Source: Variovorax sp. (GTDB lineage Bacteria > Pseudomonadota > Gammaproteobacteria > Burkholderiales > Burkholderiaceae_C). Taken from it: 33,972 nt of DNA. The stretch lies in NCBI GenBank assembly GCA_017744935.1, contig JAGIAI010000052.1:1-33972 (forward strand). The letters are read 5' to 3'. This document shows, in pieces, positions 1-7,207 of this stretch (its first letter is position 1; every line of letters begins with the position of its first letter). Both the position numbers and the translations under genes were made by a program. The notes beneath the pieces were generated by a model that was not told the origin of the DNA, did not search any database, and saw only the letters and a list, made by a program, of their open reading frames with translations.

Positions 1-161
1 AGGCCCAGCAACTCGTCCGCTTCGTAGCCCAGCAGCGCGAGCGCGGCGGGGTTGGCCAGGCGAATGACACCCTGCTGATCGACCAGCAGGAGCGCATCGG
101 GATAGGCGGCAAAGAGCGACCGGAAAACCGTCGCTTCGTCAATCTTGGGAGCGTCGTTCAT
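1..161 (-). CDS. PAS-domain protein, N-terminal fragment (probable sensor kinase or regulator)
   Basis: The reading frame starts at ATG 161 and runs off the left edge, leaving 53 residues. The visible part has the start of a PAS domain: a hydrophobic strand with DALLLVDQQGVIRLANPAA, then an LLGYEADELLGL helix, typical of PAS sensors (residues about 18-53). The start is supported by an AAGG-rich stretch about 8 bases upstream. The effector domain (histidine kinase, GGDEF or other) lies outside the window, so the output cannot be told. It follows a universal stress gene on the same strand. A sensory role in the stress island is inference. Confidence 0.75.
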   Translation of the reverse strand, partial: MNDAPKIDEATVFRSLFAAYPDALLLVDQQGVIRLANPAALALLGYEADELLG

Positions 162-304
162 TGAGCATCCTTCTCGGTCATCACGCATGGCCGAGTGCGA
201 AGAGGATGGTAGTTCCGGGCCCGGTGAACGACAACGTGATCAGGACTGACGAACAGAACCATCCACAGCGTCAGTCGTACGAGCAGCATGGCGAAGCGGT
301 GCAT
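158..304 (-). CDS. Possible 48-residue membrane peptide, ATGA-coupled to the PAS gene
   Basis: A short frame starting at ATG 304, preceded by GAGGT, ends with a TGA that overlaps the start codon of the PAS gene (ATGA at 158-161). It encodes one hydrophobic stretch near the N-terminus (FAMLLVRLTLWMVLFVS) followed by a basic tail. The overlap suggests translational coupling, and the frame fills the otherwise empty 254 bases between the stress gene and the PAS gene. I do not recognise a family. It may be a chance frame. Confidence 0.3.
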   Translation of the reverse strand: MHRFAMLLVRLTLWMVLFVSPDHVVVHRARNYHPLRTRPCVMTEKDAQ

Positions 305-415
305 GCCCACCTCGAACGCCGTCGGAGGCGGCTCCGACTGGATGCTGCGGGCGTCGCTGCCGGAGCAGCATCGACCCACCAGGTGGAAGAGGGAGCGGAA
401 GAATTCACGTCGCGG

Positions 416-880
416 CTAGGCCGGTTCCTGGCCGGGATGCCGCACCAGAAGAACAGGCACCGGACTTCCGCGCGCGACCAGTTCGGCATCGCTACCCAGA
501 GTCAGCCGACTGAAGCCCCTGCGCCCGTGCGTTCCCATCACGATCAGGTCGCAGCCGGTCGCCTTCGCTTCCGCGAGCACGATGGAGGCGGCTCGCCCCC
601 CGGTCACCTCGCGCAGGGCCACCTCGGCCTTGACGTCGGCCTTGGCTGCGAGCGCCTGCGAGTCGGAGAGCAACTTCTCTCCGTACTCGCGCAGCGTGTG
701 AAGCGCGTTGTTATAGGCAACGACGTTCGCCAGTTCCACGAGCATCGGGAAATCATCGACCACGTGCAGGAGGTGCAGGCTGGCCTTCTCCTGCTGTTCT
801 GCAGCCAGGCGGATGGCCTCCTGAAGGCCCAGTGCCGAAGTCTTGCTGCCGTCGACAGGAACGAGGATACGGTGATACAT
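416..880 (-). CDS. Universal stress protein, single UspA domain
   Basis: This 154-residue protein has the UspA fold signature: MYHRILVPVDGS at the N-terminus and the nucleotide-binding motif GTHGRRG (from G117) followed by GS at 129-130, then a VPVLLVR C-terminal strand. The G-x2-G-x9-G-S/T pattern is that of ATP-binding Usp proteins. I chose ATG 880 because GAGGAG lies about 10 bases upstream and the Usp domain begins immediately; an in-frame start 27 bases further up has no such support. An FNR-like promoter lies at 951-992. The role is probably cytoplasmic stress survival, as known for the family; the exact ligand effect is unknown. Confidence 0.93.
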   Translation of the reverse strand: MYHRILVPVDGSKTSALGLQEAIRLAAEQQEKASLHLLHVVDDFPMLVELANVVAYNNALHTLREYGEKLLSDSQALAAKADVKAEVALREVTGGRAASIVLAEAKATGCDLIVMGTHGRRGFSRLTLGSDAELVARGSPVPVLLVRHPGQEPA

Positions 881-950
881 GGCAGAACTCTCCTCGGCCG
901 CTTCCATGGACGATCCGCTCGCGACCGGCCGCTGCTGAAGCGAGTGAGGA

Positions 951-992
951 ATTCTTGGCGGGCGTTGCAGCCCGGCGCTTGCGCTCGATCAA
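951..992 (-). promoter_or_regulatory. FNR/ANR-type promoter for the universal stress gene at 880
   Basis: Read on the minus strand, the box TTGAT-CGAG-CGCAA (992-979) is followed after exactly 22 bp by AAGAAT (956-951), which matches the -10 consensus at 4 of 6 positions. This places the box at about -41.5 of a start near 944. The right half-site is degenerate. Confidence 0.5.
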
Positions 993-1108
993 GTTTTCGC
1001 CGCTTCCGCATGGTTTGGCGGCTAGCAAGAGTGAACGCTGTTGCAGGCGCAGCGCGCGCATCGGGTTCCGTTGTGTCGCGCCCGGCCGCGGATTCGGGTG
1101 CCGTTTGC

Positions 1109-1149
1109 TTGATCTGCATCATGCCGGCCCGGCGCACGCCGCCTAGAGT
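1109..1149 (+). promoter_or_regulatory. FNR/ANR-type promoter for the ABC exporter operon
   Basis: The box TTGAT-CTGC-ATCAT (1109-1122) is followed after 21 bp by TAGAGT (1144-1149). The predicted transcript start near 1156 lies downstream of an in-frame TTG at 1152 and so favours ATG 1182 as the start of the adaptor gene. Confidence 0.55.
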
Positions 1150-1181
1150 GGTTGCTTGTTCGTTTGTTGCGCCGCCGCAGC

Positions 1182-2513
1182 ATGAAACTCGACCCTTCAT
1201 CCACCGATGTGCATCCCGGAGACCTCGCCACGCGGGCCGTGGCGCCCGTGGGGCCCACGAGGCTGCGAGTGCCGGAAGTGGGTTTCCGCCAGAAGCTCCG
1301 GCGCCGCGCGCCTGCGGCTCTGGCCATCCTGGCATTGGTCGCACTGGGAATCGTGTTCGGGCCGCGCCTCCTTTGGGGGCCCCGGGTGGCGGTCACGCCA
1401 GTGGTGCGTGGTGACTTCATCCAGTCGGTGGTGGCCAGCGGCCACGTCGAAGCGCCTCACCGGGTGAGCATCGGCGCACAGCTCGCCGGCGAGGTAAAGG
1501 CGGTGCCGGTCGAGGAAGGGCAGGAGGTCGCGGCAGGCCAGGTGCTCATCCGGCTCGTCGATGCCGAATGGGCCGCAGCCGCAGCCCAGGCCGACGCGGC
1601 CGTGGAGCAGGCACAAGCGCGCCTGAGGCTCGTGCGCGAAGTGCAGGAGCCGGTGGCCGCGCAGGCCCTTCGGCAAGCAGAGGTCAGTGCGGAGAACGCG
1701 CGTGCACAGTGGCGCAGAAACGTGGCGTTGCGCGAGCAGGGCTTCATCGGACAGGCCGCGCTGGATGACCTGAGGAAGACGGTCGACCTCAGCGAGGCGC
1801 TGGTGCGCTCGGCCCGCAAACAGCTCGCCAGTGCGCAGCCCGGCGGCAGCGATTACGCCGTGGCGACGACGGCGCTGGCCGAGGCGAACGCGGCCGCCGC
1901 GGCCGCGCATACGCGTCTGAAGTACACGACCATCAAGGCACCCGTGGGCGGCACGTTGATCGATCGTTCCGTGGAGCCCGGCGATGTGGTGCAGCCGGGC
2001 AAGACACTCATGGTGCTTTCGCCGGCCGGGGAGACGCAGCTCGTGGTTCAGATCGACGAGAAGAACCTGGCGCTGCTTTCGATGGGCCAGCAGGCCGTTG
2101 CATCGGCCGATGCGTACGCCGACCAGCGCTTCGGCGCCGAACTGGTCTACATCAACCCGGGCGTGGACGTGCAACGCGGCTCGGTCGAAGTCAAGTTTGC
2201 CGTGCCGCATCCGCCGGCAAGCCTGCGCCAGGACATGACCGTGTCGGTGCAGATCCGCACGGCCTTCCGCAGTCAGGCCGTCCTCCTTTCGAGCGACGCT
2301 GTACGCGGTGCCGATCGCGGTCAACCTTGGGTCTTGAAGGTCGACGGACACCGCGTGAGGCGTCAGGCCGTGAAGCTCGGCCTGCATTCGGGCGGCATCA
2401 GCGAGGTGCTCGATGGGCTGCAGCCGGGCGACCTGGTCGTCCCGGCATCGACCCCGGACATCGCCGAGGGTTCGCGCGTGCAGCCCCGTGTGCGCGTCGA
2501 GTCCGCAGCGTGA
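1182..2513 (+). CDS. Periplasmic adaptor (membrane fusion) subunit of a MacAB-like ABC exporter
   Basis: This 443-residue HlyD/MacA-family protein has a single N-terminal membrane segment (about 45-65), then a split lipoyl/barrel-sandwich domain (first half near IGAQLAGEVKAVPVEEGQ, second half near TIKAPVGGTLIDRSVEPGD) with an alanine/glutamine-rich coiled-coil hairpin between them, and a C-terminal beta-barrel. Such proteins link an inner-membrane transporter to an outer-membrane channel. The permease and ATPase genes follow in the same direction, forming a three-gene exporter operon; no TolC-like gene is in view. ATG 1182 lacks a clear ribosome site, but an upstream TTG is excluded by the predicted promoter. 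The substrate cannot be told. Confidence 0.88.
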   Translation: MKLDPSSTDVHPGDLATRAVAPVGPTRLRVPEVGFRQKLRRRAPAALAILALVALGIVFGPRLLWGPRVAVTPVVRGDFIQSVVASGHVEAPHRVSIGAQLAGEVKAVPVEEGQEVAAGQVLIRLVDAEWAAAAAQADAAVEQAQARLRLVREVQEPVAAQALRQAEVSAENARAQWRRNVALREQGFIGQAALDDLRKTVDLSEALVRSARKQLASAQPGGSDYAVATTALAEANAAAAAAHTRLKYTTIKAPVGGTLIDRSVEPGDVVQPGKTLMVLSPAGETQLVVQIDEKNLALLSMGQQAVASADAYADQRFGAELVYINPGVDVQRGSVEVKFAVPHPPASLRQDMTVSVQIRTAFRSQAVLLSSDAVRGADRGQPWVLKVDGHRVRRQAVKLGLHSGGISEVLDGLQPGDLVVPASTPDIAEGSRVQPRVRVESAA

Positions 2514-2527
2514 GGGCTGGCATTGCA

Positions 2528-3763
2528 ATGAAGCGCGGCCTTCCCTTCGAATGGATCGTCGCCTTGCGCTTTCTGCGGGAGGGACGCATGCAGACGGCCT
2601 TGATCATCGTCGGCATTGCGATCGGCGTGGCGGTGATCGTCTTCATGTCGGCACTGTTGGTCGCCTTGCAGGCGAACTTCATCCGCCGGGTCCTGACCGC
2701 GCAGTCGCACATCCAGCTCCTGCCGCCGAAGGAGGTTGCCCGTGTGCTCCGGCGGGGCAGCGACGGGATCGGCGTGCATGACGATGCCATCGTGCAGCCG
2801 CCGCTGCAGCGGATCAAGTCGATCGACCAGTGGCAGTCGATCGCTGCGCAGATCCAATCGATGCAGGGCGTGGTCCTGGTCTCGCCATCCGCGAGCGGCT
2901 CCGCGCTGGTGGTGCGCGGCGATGCGAGCCGCGCGATCAGCCTCATCGGCGTCGACCCGCAGGTGTACTTCCGCATCGTGACCATTCCCGACAAGATCGT
3001 GCATGGCTCGCCGCGCCTGACGAACACCGACATCCTGATCGGCATCGACCTGGCCAGCGACCTCGGCGTCAGCGTGGGCGACAAGGTGCGCGTTTCCACC
3101 GCCGCGGGCAGCGACAACACGCTGACGGTGACGGGGCTGTTCGATCTTGGCAACAAGGGCGCCAACCAGCGCACCACCTATGTGGCGCTGCGCACTGCGC
3201 AAAGCCTGCTAGGGCTGGTCGGCGGTGTCTCCAGCATCGACGTGACCGTGCGGGACGTGTACGCGGCGGAGGAAGTTGCCCGCAAGATCACGGCTGCCAC
3301 CGGCGTGGAGGCGGACAGCTGGATCGCGACGAACGCACAATTCTTCACCGCTGTACAGGCGCAGAAGACCTCGAACACCACCATTCGCTTCTTCGTCGGG
3401 CTGTCGGTGGCTTTCGGCATCGCCAGCGTGCTGGTGGTGTCGGTGGTGCAGAAGTCGCGCGAGATCGGGATCCTGCGTGCGATGGGCATTTCACGCGGGC
3501 AGGTGCTGCGAGTGTTCCTGGTGCAGGGCGGCGTGCTGGGTCTGATGGGCTCGCTGGGCGGCTGTGCGATGGCGCTGTTCGCGCTGTGGCTGTGGCAGCG
3601 CTATGCGCGCAACCCGGACGGCACGCCCTTCTTCCCGGTGGAGATCGAGCCGGGCCTGTTCTTCGCTGCGATGCTGCTCGCGACTCTCACCGGTCTGGCG
3701 GCAGCCTTCGCGCCCGCGCTGCGAGCGGCGCGTCTCGACCCTGTGGTGGCGATCCGTGGCTGA
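2528..3763 (+). CDS. ABC transporter permease, MacB/FtsX family without ATPase domain
   Basis: The 411-residue protein has the MacB/FtsX layout: one membrane segment at about 21-45, a large extracytoplasmic domain, then three C-terminal membrane segments. The conserved cytoplasmic motif KSREIGILRAMG precedes the third segment, and the protein ends with the family-typical ARLDPVVAIRG. Unlike MacB it lacks a fused ATPase, which is encoded by the next gene. It starts 14 bases after the adaptor gene. A GTG at 2510 overlapping the previous stop is an alternative start. It probably works mechanically with the adaptor to expel a periplasmic or membrane substrate, as known for the family; the substrate is unknown. 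Confidence 0.9.
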   Translation: MKRGLPFEWIVALRFLREGRMQTALIIVGIAIGVAVIVFMSALLVALQANFIRRVLTAQSHIQLLPPKEVARVLRRGSDGIGVHDDAIVQPPLQRIKSIDQWQSIAAQIQSMQGVVLVSPSASGSALVVRGDASRAISLIGVDPQVYFRIVTIPDKIVHGSPRLTNTDILIGIDLASDLGVSVGDKVRVSTAAGSDNTLTVTGLFDLGNKGANQRTTYVALRTAQSLLGLVGGVSSIDVTVRDVYAAEEVARKITAATGVEADSWIATNAQFFTAVQAQKTSNTTIRFFVGLSVAFGIASVLVVSVVQKSREIGILRAMGISRGQVLRVFLVQGGVLGLMGSLGGCAMALFALWLWQRYARNPDGTPFFPVEIEPGLFFAAMLLATLTGLAAAFAPALRAARLDPVVAIRG

Positions 3764-4445
3764 GCCGGTCGTGAGAATGCGCGGCGTGCGCAAGGCCTTC
3801 AACGTCGGACTGCCGATCGAGACCGAGGTGCTGCATGGCATCGACCTCGATCTGGTTCCCGGCGAATTCTGTGCGGTCATGGGACCTTCCGGCTCGGGCA
3901 AGAGCACGCTGCTGAACATCATCGGCCTGCTTGACCGGCCGACCTCCGGATCGCTGCGCATCTGCGGCGAAGAAACCGTGGGCCTCGACGACCATGCGAT
4001 CACCCGCCTGCGCGGGCACAGCATCGGTTTCGTCTTCCAGTATCACAACCTGCTGACGGGCTTCACGGCACTGGAGAACGTGATGATGCCCATGATCGGC
4101 GGCGCGGGCTTCATCGACCGGGGCATGTCCGCCCGGGCGGGCGAGCTGCTGGACAGCGTGGGACTTACGAAATGGCGCGACAACCTGGCGACCAACCTCA
4201 GTGGAGGTCAGCAACAGCGGGTGGCAGTGGCGCGCGCGCTGGCGATGAATCCGCGCCTTCTGCTGGCCGACGAGCCGACCGGCAATCTCGATACGAAGGC
4301 CGCTGATGCCGTGTTCGCCTTGCTGCACGAGGCCAATCGGAAGGAGGGGATGGCTGTGCTCTTTGTCACTCACAACGCGGCGCTGGCCCAACGATGCGAC
4401 CGCATTGTGCAAGTGGTGGACGGACGGCTGCTCAATCCCGCGTGA
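3756..4445 (+). CDS. ABC transporter ATP-binding protein (MacB/LolD type)
   Basis: The 229-residue ATPase has all nucleotide-binding motifs: Walker A GPSGSGKST (43-51), Q-loop Q95, signature LSGGQQQR (148-155), Walker B LLLADEPT with E173, and H-loop H206. The MacB/LolD subfamily is indicated by LENVMMPM after the Q-loop and by the gene order. GTG 3756 overlaps the last 8 bases of the permease gene, so the two are translationally coupled; this start gives the normal N-terminus VVRMRGVRKAF. It energises the upstream permease. Its 3' end overlaps by 14 bases the convergent small gene at 4432-4584. Confidence 0.94.
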   Translation: MAEPVVRMRGVRKAFNVGLPIETEVLHGIDLDLVPGEFCAVMGPSGSGKSTLLNIIGLLDRPTSGSLRICGEETVGLDDHAITRLRGHSIGFVFQYHNLLTGFTALENVMMPMIGGAGFIDRGMSARAGELLDSVGLTKWRDNLATNLSGGQQQRVAVARALAMNPRLLLADEPTGNLDTKAADAVFALLHEANRKEGMAVLFVTHNAALAQRCDRIVQVVDGRLLNPA

Positions 4446-4584
4446 CGAAGGCGATCAGGGCGTCGAACACGAGCCAGACCACAGCGGCGCCGAGCAGCGC
4501 CAGTGTCGCGGCGACCGACCATGCGAAGGAGGCGACTCCCCGAGCGGGCGCCGGTCGCAACGACGGTGGTGTCGTGGGTTTCAT
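4432..4584 (-). CDS. Small single-span membrane protein, 50 residues
   Basis: This frame starts at ATG 4584, which overlaps the stop of the preceding YgaP-like gene as ATGA (4581-4584), a translational-coupling arrangement that argues it is real. It has a proline-rich N-terminus, one hydrophobic segment (about residues 20-45, WSVAATLALLGAAVVWLVFD) and a short charged end. I do not recognise a family. Its last 14 bases overlap the 3' end of the convergent ABC ATPase gene. It may act with its YgaP-like partner in the inner membrane (inference). Confidence 0.55.
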   Translation of the reverse strand: MKPTTPPSLRPAPARGVASFAWSVAATLALLGAAVVWLVFDALIAFVTRD

Positions 4585-4796
4585 GATCTGCCCGTCAAGT
4601 TCGACGTGTCGCCTGCGCCGCAGGTCCGGATGCCGAAGAGCGAATAGGCCGGGCAACGCCCGGCCAGACCCGTGAGCAGTGGCACCAGACCCACATAGCC
4701 CCATACCCCTACAGTGGCCGTGAAGGCCAATCCGATGAGCACCAGACCCAACGCGATGCGCAGCAGGCGATCGATGGTTCCGACATTGCGAGACAT
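4581..4796 (-). CDS. YgaP-like transmembrane protein (DUF2892)
   Basis: The 71-residue protein matches the short DUF2892/YgaP membrane family: an N-terminal MSRNVGTIDRLLRIALG, two hydrophobic helices, and the hallmark GRCPAYSLFGIRTC with two cysteines. In YgaP this module is the membrane anchor of a rhodanese; here it stands alone. AAGGAG lies about 9 bases before ATG 4796. An FNR-like box at 4854-4867 lies upstream. It forms a pair with the coupled small gene at 4432-4584. The function is unknown; sulfur or redox handling is only suggested by the family. Confidence 0.85.
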   Translation of the reverse strand: MSRNVGTIDRLLRIALGLVLIGLAFTATVGVWGYVGLVPLLTGLAGRCPAYSLFGIRTCGAGDTSNLTGRS

Positions 4797-4825
4797 GGTG
4801 ATGACTCCTTCATGGTTGTCATGTC

Positions 4826-4867
4826 ATCGTGCGCCTGCGCGGCCGTGGATTCGTTGAGGTGGATCAA
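4826..4867 (-). promoter_or_regulatory. FNR/ANR-like box and weak -10 before the YgaP-like gene
   Basis: On the minus strand TTGAT-CCAC-CTCAA (4867-4854) is followed after 22 bp by CACGAT (4831-4826), matching the -10 consensus at only 3 of 6 positions. The geometry is that of the other promoters of the island. Confidence 0.45.
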
Positions 4868-4878
4868 TCTTGGGTGCC

Positions 4879-5412
4879 TCATTCGATCGCAAGGGCACCC
4901 GCCGGCAAGTGAACGCGGACGGGTTCGCATTCGGCCGCGCGCTTCGTTTCGTCCGGAGCCGAACCTTCGGATGCGCGCACCAGCAGGACTGGAACAGTGG
5001 CCGTCCGCAGGATGCTCTCGGCGCTGCTACCGAGGAAGAGGCGCTTCGCCCCACGGCGGCCATGGGTGCCCAGCACGATCAGATCGGCGGGCCAGGTGGC
5101 AGCTTCCTTCGTCACCAGCTCGTGCACCGATCCGTCGAGGTTGTCGCGCAGCACGGTATCCACGGAGATGTCTGCCGCCTCTACCTTCTGCAGGCATTCC
5201 TGCAGGAGCTTGGCGCCGTTTTCGCGCAACACGCTCATCCAGTCGCCGACGTAGCCGGCGTATGCGTCCGTCGCCAGCGCGAAAGACAACTCGTCGACGA
5301 CGTGCATCAGGCGAATGCGACCGTTGGCAAGTCGTGCCATTGCGATGGCCTGCTCCAAGCCCTGCAACGAGGTGGCGCTGCCGTCGACAGGAACGAGGAT
5401 GTTTTGATACAT
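4879..5412 (-). CDS. Universal stress protein, UspA domain with C-terminal extension
   Basis: The 177-residue protein starts MYQNILVPVDGS and carries GTHGRRG (from G115) with GSS at 128-130, the ATP-binding pattern of UspA-type proteins. After the final VPVLLVRAS strand it has an extension of about 25 residues rich in acidic and alanine residues, not seen in the other two. AAGGAG precedes ATG 5412. It is the last gene of a probable four-gene operon (YSC84 lipoprotein, two unknown proteins, this gene) with gaps of 23, 48 and 19 bases, so it is probably driven from the promoter at 7054-7095. Confidence 0.93.
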   Translation of the reverse strand: MYQNILVPVDGSATSLQGLEQAIAMARLANGRIRLMHVVDELSFALATDAYAGYVGDWMSVLRENGAKLLQECLQKVEAADISVDTVLRDNLDGSVHELVTKEAATWPADLIVLGTHGRRGAKRLFLGSSAESILRTATVPVLLVRASEGSAPDETKRAAECEPVRVHLPAGALAIE

Positions 5413-5431
5413 GGAAAACTCCTTGGAAGAT

Positions 5432-5968
5432 TCAGGCGTGGGTGACTGTCTGGCGGACGTGCACATGCTGCGCTCCGCCATGGATGCGCGCGTCTGGCCG
5501 ATAGAGCGCGTTGCAGAAGCGCTCGAGCTGGTCATCGAATGCGTCGGACAGCAAGCCGAGACCGCGGAGATCGAGGTCGCTCTGGTCGAGCCGTGCGTCA
5601 ATCCGGGCCTGCTCGGTGGTGTCCAGCGGTCCGTCGCCGGCCGTCGAATTCGCACCGACGCCCATGCGTTGCAGGACCTCGATCCGGTCGGCCAGCAACG
5701 CGCGCTCGCGTGGGAGCATGTGGCGCTCGTCGGCGTCCTTCACGATCGATCGGAGCGCGTCCATGGCCAGTTGGTCGACGAGGCGCTCGACGATCTCCCT
5801 GCGCCGCATCAGCCGAGTCCAGGCCAATGCCGTTCGCAGGCGCTCCTCATGTGCACGCGCGCGACGCAAGCAAGGATTGACGCGAAGTACGCGCATGACC
5901 AATCCATCGAGTTCGTCGTCGCGCCGTTCGGCGCGGGTCTCGTGAAAGAGTCGGCTCAGGATCTGCAT
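5432..5968 (-). CDS. Hypothetical protein, 178 residues, charged and helical
   Basis: I do not recognise this protein. It is rich in arginine, aspartate, glutamate and leucine, with predicted amphipathic helices throughout, no signal peptide and no membrane segment, so it is probably cytoplasmic. It contains RRREIVERLVDQLAMDAL near the middle and a histidine-rich end (HGGAQHVHVRQTVTHA). It starts at ATG 5968, 48 bases after the gene upstream, and ends 19 bases before the universal stress gene. Its place inside a probable low-oxygen operon suggests a stress-related role; nothing in the sequence gives a mechanism. Confidence 0.65.
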   Translation of the reverse strand: MQILSRLFHETRAERRDDELDGLVMRVLRVNPCLRRARAHEERLRTALAWTRLMRRREIVERLVDQLAMDALRSIVKDADERHMLPRERALLADRIEVLQRMGVGANSTAGDGPLDTTEQARIDARLDQSDLDLRGLGLLSDAFDDQLERFCNALYRPDARIHGGAQHVHVRQTVTHA

Positions 5969-6016
5969 GTCAGGCTCTCGGTGGGAAAAAGACGTTCGTG
6001 CGGCTACGACCTGCGC

Positions 6017-6421
6017 CTAGAGCATGAAGGCCATGTCGCGCACATCCATCTGGAATGCCGCCTTGTCGGCATTGCGCAGTGAGAGGTTGACCAGCAACTC
6101 CAGCCTGCGCCGAAGGACATACAGCGTCTGAATCGACGCGTGAGCGAGCGCTTCGGGGTCGGGGATTTCCGCGATGTCGGGCAGTGCCCACAGCGCCGAA
6201 TTGGGTTGGCCTGGCCATCTTGGCTGCCTGGCCAGCGTGTCTTCGTCCACGGTGATGACGAGATGTGCCCTCGGTGCGCCCGGACTGGACAGATCATTCC
6301 AGTTCCGGCGCGGCTGCCATCGAAGCGGGATGCTTGCGCTCGCGAGGGCGCCTGCCGCGGCAGGATGGACCTCGCGTTCAATGCGGTGCGGATTGCGGGT
6401 GAGCTTCATGGCCGAAGTCAT
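6017..6421 (-). CDS. Hypothetical protein, 134 residues
   Basis: I do not recognise this protein. The first 45 residues are basic and low in structure. The middle has an extended segment (HLVITVDEDTLARQP) and the C-terminal part a long helix (LYVLRRRLELLVNLSLRNA) ending MDVRDMAFML. There is no signal peptide. ATG 6421 has GAGG very close; ATG 6409 is an alternative. It lies 23 bases after the YSC84 lipoprotein gene and 48 before the next gene on the same strand, so co-transcription is likely. Confidence 0.6.
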   Translation of the reverse strand: MTSAMKLTRNPHRIEREVHPAAAGALASASIPLRWQPRRNWNDLSSPGAPRAHLVITVDEDTLARQPRWPGQPNSALWALPDIAEIPDPEALAHASIQTLYVLRRRLELLVNLSLRNADKAAFQMDVRDMAFML

Positions 6422-6444
6422 CGCCTCGGTTGATTCGCATGGGG

Positions 6445-7011
6445 TCACAAGGCCATCTTGTTGACCTTCGTCCCGTCGAGGCTCAGGTTGGCCATCAGGC
6501 CCGCGTTGCTCAATGCGAATCCGATGACCGGCTGTTGCGCGGTCTGCGTGTCGATGCTGGCGCTCGCGCCCGCCTTGGCCATGGTGACCGAGGCGTCTGC
6601 GCCGGCAGTCCATCCGTTGCTGGCGACGAATTTGTCCAGCGATTGCTGCGTCATGAACAGCAGGAAGACCGCCTTCGAGTCGGCGCCGGCCAGGAAGCCG
6701 ACCGACGCGCCGGTCGTGCTGTAGTAGCCGACGGAGCGGCCACCGACGCGCAGCGCCCCTTGTCCGTAGGAGCCGCCAACGCCCAGGCCGGCAGACACCA
6801 CAGACGGGAACACCAGCACACCCTTCGCCTTGGCGGTCAGTTCGCGCGAGCCGGGCACCTGGGCGTGGAGGGTGGAGAGCGCCGAATCGACCGATGCGTC
6901 GATGCTGCTTCGCTTTGCCGCCGGATCGCCCGAAGTGGAACTGGAAGTGGTGGAACATGCGGCAGTGAAGAGCCCCGAGAGGCCGAGTGCCAGGAATGAA
7001 CGCTTGTCCAT
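6445..7011 (-). CDS. YSC84/SYLF-domain lipoprotein
   Basis: The 188-residue protein starts MDKRSFLALGLSGLFTAAC, a lipoprotein signal with the modified cysteine at position 19. The rest is a YSC84/SYLF lipid-binding domain: AKGVLVFPSVVSAGLGVGGSYGQGAL, then GYYSTTGASVGFLAGADSK and a C-terminal glycine/alanine-rich beta region, the normal family order. In eukaryotes the SYLF domain binds phosphoinositides; in bacteria the role is unclear, with envelope localisation expected here. AAGGAG precedes ATG 7011. An FNR-type promoter with the correct spacing lies upstream. It heads the probable four-gene operon ending at 4879. Confidence 0.88.
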   Translation of the reverse strand: MDKRSFLALGLSGLFTAACSTTSSSTSGDPAAKRSSIDASVDSALSTLHAQVPGSRELTAKAKGVLVFPSVVSAGLGVGGSYGQGALRVGGRSVGYYSTTGASVGFLAGADSKAVFLLFMTQQSLDKFVASNGWTAGADASVTMAKAGASASIDTQTAQQPVIGFALSNAGLMANLSLDGTKVNKMAL

Positions 7012-7053
7012 GACTTTCTCCTTCTGTTGTGGATGGGGTTCGCCCACGGCAAG

Positions 7054-7095
7054 ATTGCATCGCTGCGCCGCCCGGCGAGGTTTGATGCACGTCAA
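7054..7095 (-). promoter_or_regulatory. FNR/ANR-type promoter for the YSC84 operon
   Basis: On the minus strand TTGAC-GTGC-ATCAA (7095-7082) is followed after exactly 22 bp by TGCAAT (7059-7054), a 4-of-6 match to the -10 consensus. The predicted start is near 7047, with a leader of about 36 bases that holds the ribosome site. Confidence 0.65.
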
Positions 7096-7145
7096 TCGAA
7101 TCAGCTGTCTCGCGCACGTTGCCGGTCGCGTCGATCGCGGGAGGT

Positions 7146-7159
7146 TTGACGAAGATCAA
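7146..7159 (+). promoter_or_regulatory. FNR/ANR-like box before the beta-CASP gene
   Basis: TTGAC-GAAG-ATCAA lies 48 bases before ATG 7208. No convincing -10 hexamer is seen at the standard 22-bp distance, so promoter function is less certain than for its neighbour at 7082. Confidence 0.45.
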
Positions 7160-7207
7160 CTGCGGCGCGATGCCGTGTGCCAAGCTCGACCGCGACAAGG
7201 AGGCACC

